Virus record (IMG/VR): IMGVR_UViG_3300049484_000199
Location: 1-27,197 of that record
Source: a virus
Length of the DNA: 27,197 nucleotides
Direction: 5' to 3' (one strand)
The notes below the pieces were generated by a model. That model searched no databases and was not told the DNA's origin. It worked only from the letters and a program-made list of their open reading frames with translations. This document shows positions 7,083 to 12,832 of the stretch, in pieces. Position numbers and translations under genes: made by a program. How positions within the stretch are numbered: position 1 is the first letter of the stretch; each line of letters starts with the position of its first letter.

Positions 7083-7292
7083 TTAATCACTCACACATTG
7101 AGTTATGTGCCCACATCGCAGACATCTAGCCTGTCTTCCAAACCAACCCAATTCACGATATTGATGATCATGCCCATAATGACCACATTGATTGGTTGGG
7201 CACACAAATTTATAACATCTATTTCCAGTTTTGAAATCATACGCATCTGTATCTTTTTTAATTAGTTCTTTACCACATGTAATACAATACAT
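7083..7292 (-). CDS. Zinc-ribbon protein (69 aa)
   Basis: Two CxxC knuckles at the ends (C3/C6 and C57/C60) and central cysteines (C31, C36) make a double zinc-ribbon likely. AGGGGG precedes the ATG. Its 5' neighbour is the acyl carrier protein gene and its 3' neighbour another Cys-rich gene. No family is recognised. Confidence 0.65.
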   Translation of the reverse strand: MYCITCGKELIKKDTDAYDFKTGNRCYKFVCPTNQCGHYGHDHQYRELGWFGRQARCLRCGHITQCVSD

Positions 7293-7301
7293 AGTTTCCC
7301 C

Positions 7302-7553
7302 CTAATCTGAATTGTCCGTCGCTCCATCACTCCACTCAGTAAGTAATCTGATTACATCTTCCACCATACGTGCATCATTTATCTTATTCGTTGGTATGTT
7401 TATGTTGAACTCATCTTCAATATCCATTACAAGTTCCAGCATACCCAACGAATCAATGTTGAGATCCTCAAAGAAACGAGTCTCTGCTATGATGCAATCT
7501 TGCGGGAATCTGTTCATGACACATTTGATAACACGTTCTGCTATAGTTGCCAT
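7302..7553 (-). CDS. acpP: Acyl carrier protein
   Basis: The product has 83 residues, the typical ACP length. It carries the phosphopantetheine-attachment motif Asp-Ser-Leu (S35 in LNIDSLGML), followed by the characteristic acidic recognition helix (ELVMDIEDEFNINIP) that matches AcpP helix II. In cells an ACP holds growing acyl chains on the prosthetic group. No ketosynthase, ligase or phosphopantetheinyl transferase is in the window, so the phage protein would use host enzymes. The family call is strong; its phage role is unknown. It lies nine bases downstream of the nuclease gene. Confidence 0.9.
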   Translation of the reverse strand: MATIAERVIKCVMNRFPQDCIIAETRFFEDLNIDSLGMLELVMDIEDEFNINIPTNKINDARMVEDVIRLLTEWSDGATDNSD

Positions 7554-7561
7554 TTCACCCC

Positions 7562-8488
7562 CTAGAGTGGGAGTTTGTCGGTGAGGTTGCTGGTCCTTTT
7601 CTTGTCCATGTATTCCCTGTACTGAGTGCAGAATTTATTCACCGCGCAAAACTCCTCACATCTTTTAGCCTGTGCATAGCGTACCTCTATCCAACTTGTT
7701 CCTGGAACTACAGCTTTGGACGTGGACGCGAACTCCCTTGCATCCGCTTCCGTATCGCACACTCGTAATGCACGAGTAGCTCCCTCTTTTGTAATGATGG
7801 CGTACACACAGGGATTACCATTGTCGTGACGCATCCAACGTTCTTCCGTAGTGCATTCAGGCAGAGCCTCATCTGAGCACTCCTCGCTTGCCTTCATCAG
7901 TTCTATTCTCTGGTGCAGGAAGTTCTTTGCCACATCATCAGGCCAACAGCTCAACCTGTATTCCACAACAGGGGCGGGAGGATACCCACTACCCCGCATG
8001 GACATCATGCGAGACCAATCCATATAAATTGCAATGATATTAATGGTTTGGATGTCCAACCCCCTGTTTCGTAGAAGGTGGGCGTAGATGTTCAATTGCT
8101 GGTGCCACTCCACCATGTCGGGGTCGAACACTTTCTTCCATGTCTTGCACGACTTGAAATCGTACAAGTGCCTCCCATCCCAAAGCACATCAAACCTGCC
8201 TGATATGATGCGGTCATCTATCTTATCCATGACCGTGCGTTCTATGTCGTAACGAGGTTCCATAACCTGCTTGAATCTAAGGTTTTCCTCGAACATGGAG
8301 TGCACACCTGTACCCATGAATGCGGAGATTAGGGAGTCTAATGTCCGCTCCACTTCATGAGAATGTCTCTTCTCAAGGTGCACCACACGAGGAGGTTTGA
8401 GCAGGGTTGTTACGGAGTAGTCTCCGAACGATCTGTATCGCCTCTGCCACATTTCCACGGCATCTGCCAACATGAAGATATCGTTCAT
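7562..8488 (-). CDS. PD-(D/E)XK nuclease, Cas4/RecB-like
   Basis: The product has 308 residues. The core motifs are H63, GRFDVLW (D100), LYDFKS (D110, K112) and the Gln-Tyr helix EWHQQLNIYAH, in the order of RecB/Cas4-family exonucleases. The C-terminal region has CEEFCAVNKFC (C277, C281, C287), which recalls the iron-sulfur cysteines of Cas4-type nucleases, although a clear fourth Cys partner is not assigned. A DNA-end processing role in recombination or host DNA breakdown is likely. The start is joined to the upstream 55-residue gene by an ATGA overlap. Confidence 0.85.
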   Translation of the reverse strand: MNDIFMLADAVEMWQRRYRSFGDYSVTTLLKPPRVVHLEKRHSHEVERTLDSLISAFMGTGVHSMFEENLRFKQVMEPRYDIERTVMDKIDDRIISGRFDVLWDGRHLYDFKSCKTWKKVFDPDMVEWHQQLNIYAHLLRNRGLDIQTINIIAIYMDWSRMMSMRGSGYPPAPVVEYRLSCWPDDVAKNFLHQRIELMKASEECSDEALPECTTEERWMRHDNGNPCVYAIITKEGATRALRVCDTEADAREFASTSKAVVPGTSWIEVRYAQAKRCEEFCAVNKFCTQYREYMDKKRTSNLTDKLPL

Positions 8489-8652
8489 GCTCTCTCCTCG
8501 TTGCTAACAAAATACTTGCATTCATTCTTCTTTTTATTGTATGGTATAGTTGCGAAGAAAGATTGCCATGCTTCATTCTTAGCTGCTGTGTGTGTCAAGC
8601 ATTCGTCTTTGAACGGACAACTACCTCCTGTACACATAGTAATGTCTGGCAT
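8485..8652 (-). CDS. Small Cys protein (55 aa)
   Basis: This frame starts with a strong ribosome site (AGGAGG) and ends in ATGA overlap with the nuclease. Four Cys residues (C7, C12, C18, C45) in a C-x4-C-x5-C pattern, then an aromatic stretch, suggest a small metal-binding phage protein. No function is recognised. Confidence 0.6.
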   Translation of the reverse strand: MPDITMCTGGSCPFKDECLTHTAAKNEAWQSFFATIPYNKKKNECKYFVSNEERA

Positions 8653-8663
8653 TTTAGCACCTC

Positions 8664-9572
8664 CTATAGTACTTGTCCATCTAGTATAATCTTGTTACGT
8701 ACTTTAAAGTATCCTGTTACAGGGTTATATTTTACTGTTGCGAATCCGTGAATCCAGTTGTTCATGGGCTGGTATGCTTCGGACAGTTGGCACAGTCCTC
8801 CTACCATCCATGAACCATCATGCTTTCCATCCAGTTTCTTGAAGGTAAAGTGCTGTGCTTGATGATGGTGTCCGAAGATAACATTCCTGTGAGTTCTAAG
8901 ATACATGGTACGTGCTAGGTTGATTCCATCCCAAGACATCTTAACCTCATGCCCATGTAGCACGAACAACTTACCCAATGATAGGGGGCTCTGCCCATTA
9001 GTAAGCAGGGAGATGTTGGACACGTACTGTATGTCCAGATCATCCAGTTTCAACAAGGTAGGAACAGTCAGTTCAGGCAACCCATACAGTTCTGGAGCCT
9101 TGGTGTAGAGATAGCGGGCAAGACGAGCCTCATGGTTTCCTTCAAGATAGATAATGCGTTGAAGTGGAAACACATTTCTCAAGTTTGTAAGGTATCCTTT
9201 TACTATGGCGATTTCATCTGAAAAGTTAGCTCTCCCAGGTGCATCTTTCCAGAAGGATACGTGTTTGAAGTCAGCAAAGTCCCCCCCTATGATAACGTCG
9301 TCCGGTTGCCATTCCTTTGCGTAATTTATCGCCACTGCATAGGCGTTGAGATCATGGTATGGAATGTGCGGGTCGTACATGAGAAACGCCTTGCGCTCCC
9401 CTCCCTGCACCGCATGCACGGATCTCCGGCGCATCATGCGGGACTTCCATTCACCTGCGTACCTACGTACAGATCTCTCAGAACAGAACAGCTTTCGTGC
9501 TATTTCAGCGTTGTTCATGTGCGTAGTTTCGGCAAGATGTTTTATCTTGTCAGATAACAGATCATCCATCAT
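8664..9572 (-). CDS. Metallophosphoesterase with N-terminal helix-turn-helix
   Basis: The product has 302 residues. The N-terminal 50 residues contain a helix-turn-helix-like stretch (NNAEIARKLFCSERSVRRYA). The rest is a calcineurin-type phosphoesterase with all five metal-binding motifs: DPH (67-69), GGDF (97-99), GNHE (145-148), HGHE (206-209) and GHHH (234-237). Such enzymes hydrolyse phosphoesters of nucleotides or nucleic acids using two metals. The HTH suggests DNA binding. The start overlaps the coiled-coil peptide gene, with AGGAGG upstream; adjacent ATG codons leave a one-residue uncertainty. Confidence 0.88.
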   Translation of the reverse strand: MMDDLLSDKIKHLAETTHMNNAEIARKLFCSERSVRRYAGEWKSRMMRRRSVHAVQGGERKAFLMYDPHIPYHDLNAYAVAINYAKEWQPDDVIIGGDFADFKHVSFWKDAPGRANFSDEIAIVKGYLTNLRNVFPLQRIIYLEGNHEARLARYLYTKAPELYGLPELTVPTLLKLDDLDIQYVSNISLLTNGQSPLSLGKLFVLHGHEVKMSWDGINLARTMYLRTHRNVIFGHHHQAQHFTFKKLDGKHDGSWMVGGLCQLSEAYQPMNNWIHGFATVKYNPVTGYFKVRNKIILDGQVL

Positions 9573-9708
9573 AGTTGAGTAACCTCCTGAGGCGTCCTTC
9601 AATTTGTTTTCTATGTTCCACTTCCTCTTTCAATTTCTCCACCTCCTCTTCCAGTTTCTTTATCTTCTTCTTTTGACAAGCGATAATAAAAAATTGATTA
9701 ACTGCCAT
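9562..9708 (-). CDS. Short coiled-coil peptide (48 aa)
   Basis: The frame begins after AGTAGGAGG and overlaps the phosphoesterase start by 11 bases. After a short hydrophobic N-terminus (QFFIIACQ) the product is a highly charged Lys/Glu heptad coil. It could be a small membrane-tethered peptide. The function is unknown. Confidence 0.55.
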   Translation of the reverse strand: MAVNQFFIIACQKKKIKKLEEEVEKLKEEVEHRKQIEGRLRRLLNYDG

Positions 9709-9716
9709 AGAACCTC

Positions 9717-9944
9717 CTACTTCTTAAGTTTTTTCCAAGCAGCCAGTCCAACCAGTCCAGCCCCCACGAGAACGAGAGTCATGGGTTCAGGCACAGACTG
9801 AGGATTGTCAGGTGGCGTTTGCTGAGTCCTTTGTCTGTTTTTATTACCGTTATGCTGGTTTCCAAAGATGAAATCAAAGAATCCAGCGTGAACAGGTGAT
9901 GCTAATGCCAATGCCAATACTATAATTGCGAATATTTTCTTCAT
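9717..9944 (-). CDS. PEP-CTERM sorting-signal protein
   Basis: The product has 75 residues and is complete. It has a signal peptide (MKKIFAIIVLALALASPVHA), a short aromatic segment and a Gln/Asn/Pro-rich spacer. The C-terminus is a textbook PEP-CTERM tail: VPEP at 51-54, a hydrophobic span (MTLVLVGAGLVGLAAW) and a basic end (KKLKK). In bacteria such proteins are exported and processed by exosortase at the cell surface, usually in exopolysaccharide-producing Gram-negatives. Here the gene is coupled (ATGA) to the upstream helical protein and lies within an operon of DNA-metabolism genes. A surface role for this phage product is an inference. Confidence 0.85.
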   Translation of the reverse strand: MKKIFAIIVLALALASPVHAGFFDFIFGNQHNGNKNRQRTQQTPPDNPQSVPEPMTLVLVGAGLVGLAAWKKLKK

Positions 9945-10255
9945 ATTTTATTCACCTCCGCGAGTGCGGCCTTGAGTCTTGCACATAATGGGCCTGGGAA
10001 AAGTGCGTCTGATACTGCATCTACCTCTCTCACCAGCGCCGCGTGGCGGGCGCGGAGAGTTGCGACTTCCATCATGGCGGCTATTGATTTGTGTTGCGCC
10101 TCCTTGCGTTGAGCAAGTAGTATTGAGATATTTTCTATCAGCCTGTCCCGCTCGGCCTCAAGCTCACGATAATCGTCATAGTAGACCCACTTACCGTTGT
10201 CGTCTGGAAAATGGCATAGCTCAGTACATTCAGATGTATATCTGTCAACACTCAC
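9941..10255 (-). CDS. Helical hypothetical protein, GTG start
   Basis: I chose GTG 10255 because GGAGGTG lies about six bases upstream. The 104-residue product has a short Cys-containing N-terminus and a long charged helix (about residues 27-90) suited to a coiled coil. Its TGA overlaps the PEP-CTERM start by ATGA, so the two are co-translated. No family is recognised. Confidence 0.65.
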   Translation of the reverse strand: MSVDRYTSECTELCHFPDDNGKWVYYDDYRELEAERDRLIENISILLAQRKEAQHKSIAAMMEVATLRARHAALVREVDAVSDALFPGPLCARLKAALAEVNKI

Positions 10256-10294
10256 GGTTTCACCTCCAGGGCTTTCCTTGCCATAGCAACACAC

Positions 10295-10330
10295 CTAATA
10301 TTCTGATTTTCTAAACTCTACCGTCTTCAT
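10295..10330 (-). CDS. Putative 11-codon mini-ORF
   Basis: A near-perfect ribosome site (AAGGAGGAAGA) is followed by an ATG and an 11-codon frame (MKTVEFRKSEY) ending in TAG. It lies in the short gap between the ssDNA-binding-like gene and the GTG-started gene. It may be a leader peptide or a remnant. The strength of the ribosome site is the only support. Confidence 0.3.
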   Translation of the reverse strand: MKTVEFRKSEY

Positions 10331-10359
10331 TCTTCCTCCTTGAAGCGCCAGCTATAAAG

Positions 10360-10950
10360 TTATACTTTGGGTACTTTAAGTTCTTTCTTCGGTAACGCAG
10401 ACTCTTCTTCTGGAGTAGGCAACGTACCATCCTTGATGTATGGATAGATAAACAACTCTGCTACTTCAATACATTCTCTGGCATAGTTTTCTGGAGATGA
10501 TGGCACTGCTGCACCTTGCATAGATTCCACAGACATCTTCACCAGTTCCCTAGCCAAGTAAATAGCTGCGCTCCTATTGGTATCATCGCCGCGACTGCCG
10601 CCGTCAACACGACGAAAAGAAGTAGCACCCACAGAACCTCCAGCCTTACTTGCCCCACCTTTGGAGAATGATTGTTTAGTTTCAAGTTTCTTCTTATCCT
10701 CCTCAGTCATGAGAGTAATCTCCTTTATGTTCCACCATTTAGCGTTCTTTGGATCTTGTTCCATCACTACGTTTATCTCATCTCCAACGTCGATATCATC
10801 CATTGCCGCTTCAAGATGTGTGTTATTTTTCCCCTTGAAGAATTTCTTAGTCCATTCTTCATTCTTCGCCATATCCACGCCAGATATTTCCATGGCGGGA
10901 TAGGCCCCCAGTTTTGAATCTTTCTTAGACGTAAGCTTCAAATAAGGCAT
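10360..10950 (-). CDS. Possible ssDNA-binding protein, OB-like
   Basis: The product has 196 residues. The N-terminal half is strand-rich with GDEINVVMEQDPKNAKWWNIKEI (split by motif: DVGDEI, then the aromatic KWWNIKEI near residues 70-77), resembling the OB strands of phage ssDNA-binding proteins. A low-complexity Gly/Ser linker follows (about 94-120), then a helical segment that starts with an NRSAAIYLARELV helix, a layout I associate with phage replication accessory proteins. The tail is acidic then Lys-rich. It sits in the replication operon with AGGAGG-like translation signals. The call is tentative. Confidence 0.5.
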   Translation of the reverse strand: MPYLKLTSKKDSKLGAYPAMEISGVDMAKNEEWTKKFFKGKNNTHLEAAMDDIDVGDEINVVMEQDPKNAKWWNIKEITLMTEEDKKKLETKQSFSKGGASKAGGSVGATSFRRVDGGSRGDDTNRSAAIYLARELVKMSVESMQGAAVPSSPENYARECIEVAELFIYPYIKDGTLPTPEEESALPKKELKVPKV

Positions 10951-10967
10951 AAATTATTCCTCCTGTT

Positions 10968-11150
10968 TTATAACATCCCTTTAGATTTTAACAAAGATCC
11001 CAATTGGATCAACGCACCTTCCCTACCCAAAGTTTCGCAGGGACATCCTTTAGAAATGTTCCCCAGCTGAGAAAAATGGCCGCATAGTTCCTGACATGGC
11101 TGGCTGGTCTTCTCCTGGTTGAACTTGTTCTTCCCGAATGGGCAGGTCAC
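10968..11150 (-). CDS. Small Cys-rich protein, GTG start
   Basis: The frame is open to 11231, but the best start is GTG 11150, six bases after GGAG; an ATG six bases earlier (11156) is too close to that site. The 60-residue product has CPFGK, CQELC and CPC elements (C3, C19, C23, C36, C38), a metal-binding pattern. It overlaps the upstream phosphoesterase gene by 101 bases. The function is unknown. Confidence 0.55.
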   Translation of the reverse strand: MTCPFGKNKFNQEKTSQPCQELCGHFSQLGNISKGCPCETLGREGALIQLGSLLKSKGML

Positions 11151-11742
11151 ACTCATCTCCGCCAGTGTCGTGTTCAGGTAAAACGTCATTAGATGCTGCA
11201 GCTTCGATTTGGTGGTAGTCAAGGTTTGCATCTTTCATTCTCCCGTTTTGGGTTTTGATCAAAGTGTCCACTTCCTCGAAAGAAAGGGGACGGTATTCAC
11301 CGACAAGTTTCTTTGCGTTGTCCACACCCACATCCAACTGATTAAACATGGGTACTAACGTACCATGCGAGTGCCCGTGGAGATTGTACCCCCATACCCA
11401 CGATCTGAAGGGATAGTGGCAAACGGTAACGCGTGTTCCATTTATGGTTCTGTGGTAGATGTGGTCCATTTTAGTTTTACTCCAATGATCATGATTTCCC
11501 TTCAAAAATATCTTACTACCATTTAACTGATTAGTAAACATCTTCTCCACATAAGAATGACTACCTTTGTTAGCCCATGCAAAATCTCCAGCAATTACAA
11601 TAACATCCCCACGTCCAACTACTAAGTTCCATTGTTCTATTAAATACTCATTCATGGAATTAACGTACTTAAAAGGTCTATCGCAATGTCTTATTATATT
11701 ATCATGATCAAAGTGAGTATCAGCGGTAAACCACCACATCAT
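11050..11742 (-). CDS. Metallophosphoesterase (calcineurin-like)
   Basis: The product has 230 residues. The phosphoesterase motifs are intact: DTH (8-10), AGDF (51-54), GNHD (82-85), CHYP (108-111) and HGHSHG (122-127). This is the short phage-type family of about 170 residues that removes phosphate groups from nucleotide or nucleic-acid substrates. Residues after about 165 form an acidic, Gln-rich extension outside the usual domain; that part overlaps the following Cys-rich gene, so it may exist mainly because of the shared coding. The start follows GGAGGTGGG and is coupled to the sigma-like gene. Confidence 0.88.
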   Translation of the reverse strand: MMWWFTADTHFDHDNIIRHCDRPFKYVNSMNEYLIEQWNLVVGRGDVIVIAGDFAWANKGSHSYVEKMFTNQLNGSKIFLKGNHDHWSKTKMDHIYHRTINGTRVTVCHYPFRSWVWGYNLHGHSHGTLVPMFNQLDVGVDNAKKLVGEYRPLSFEEVDTLIKTQNGRMKDANLDYHQIEAAASNDVLPEHDTGGDECDLPIREEQVQPGEDQPAMSGTMRPFFSAGEHF

Positions 11743-12368
11743 CCCACCTCCTTTTTTAGACGGGTTAAAAGCCTATGCTTTCGGATAGCCAGTACAACAT
11801 GAGACACATGATAGCGTCTGCCCAAGGAACGCAACGATTGCACGTTAAATAGTATGGGGTAAATGTGCTTGTGAAAAATAGCCCTGTCCAGCTTGTCGGA
11901 CTTTTTAATCACCCGTTTAAGTTTCTTAAGTGTATCCAAGTGGATACAAGCTCCCTCCAACGATTCCGGCGCACAGACTAACATGGAATCAATCGAAATT
12001 GTATCGACAGATTTCCCACCCATGACAGAATCATACATTGCATTCCAACATGCAGACTGCAAATACGATACGAGATGCCGTGCTATTTTGTAATCCCCGC
12101 TCCGGATTTGTTTCCATAGGGACAAATAGCCAATTTGTACATAATCTGAAAGGGATTTGTTTCTATTTTTAAACTTAGTGGAAAACCTAGTCCCCACTCC
12201 GCGAGCTAACGACTTGTATTGATTGAATATTTCCACTTCCTCCACCGTGGCTGGAGGTTCGTCATAGTGGGAAACTTCAATTAATCCAATAGCTTGCTTG
12301 CGATGAAAATAACAAAGGGGTTTGCCCAACGTTTGTTGTGAGCACCCCTCTATAGCGCAGGAATACAT
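11739..12368 (-). CDS. Sigma-factor-like protein with N-terminal zinc motif
   Basis: The product has 209 residues. Residues 4-22 form a C-x4-C-x9-C-x2-H motif suggestive of zinc binding. Residues about 45-115 match sigma-70 region 2 in pattern: a helix with LARGV, then SLSDYVQIGYLSLWKQI (the DL.QEG.LGL element) and a long helix. The C-terminus (about 178-205) has a region-4-like helix-turn-helix (SLRSLGRRYHVSHVVLAIRK). Sigma factors direct host RNA polymerase to promoters; a phage version could switch on later genes. No phage RNA polymerase is in the window. The match is to a pattern only. Confidence 0.6.
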   Translation of the reverse strand: MYSCAIEGCSQQTLGKPLCYFHRKQAIGLIEVSHYDEPPATVEEVEIFNQYKSLARGVGTRFSTKFKNRNKSLSDYVQIGYLSLWKQIRSGDYKIARHLVSYLQSACWNAMYDSVMGGKSVDTISIDSMLVCAPESLEGACIHLDTLKKLKRVIKKSDKLDRAIFHKHIYPILFNVQSLRSLGRRYHVSHVVLAIRKHRLLTRLKKEVG

Positions 12369-12832
12369 ACTACCCCCCCTTGCATACTATAGACTGTATT
12401 TTTTTGGTTTTGTTCATATTTATTTTTCAACTCATGCTGTAACTCTGTGATATAACCTATAGTTCTGACGATCTCATCTTGATAAAACTGAAGCATGGCG
12501 AGATCTCGTATGTGACGAGATTTTCCCGTCACTAAAATGTCGTTCCAGCCGTTAGATCTTGATGCTCCTTCGGTAGAAAGTGGAGTGTTTTCATGCTGTT
12601 GGCGTAGACAGTTCAGTTCAGACAACCTCGATTCCGCATCTGAAATGCGTTTTCTCAGCCGCATCTCTGGTGTGTACTTGCGCGAACGAGTCTTCGATGC
12701 GCTCAAAGTGTGTTGCTTGTGTTTTCCCACATGGCAGAACGGACAATACGAAGTGTCCACCCACTCACGATCCCATACTGTGTGGCATTTTGTACAAAAT
12801 TTCTTAGGTGTTGCTTTCCAAGGTTTCGGCAT
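12350..12832 (-). CDS. Zinc-ribbon and coiled-coil hypothetical protein
   Basis: The product has 160 residues. The N-terminus carries CxxC pairs C13/C16 and C30/C33 (zinc ribbon). A basic segment and two helical, charged regions follow. It lies between polymerase and sigma-like genes with a 19-base overlap at the 3' end and 29 bases at the 5' end. A DNA- or RNA-binding accessory role is plausible; no family is recognised. Confidence 0.7.
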   Translation of the reverse strand: MPKPWKATPKKFCTKCHTVWDREWVDTSYCPFCHVGKHKQHTLSASKTRSRKYTPEMRLRKRISDAESRLSELNCLRQQHENTPLSTEGASRSNGWNDILVTGKSRHIRDLAMLQFYQDEIVRTIGYITELQHELKNKYEQNQKNTVYSMQGGVVCIPAL

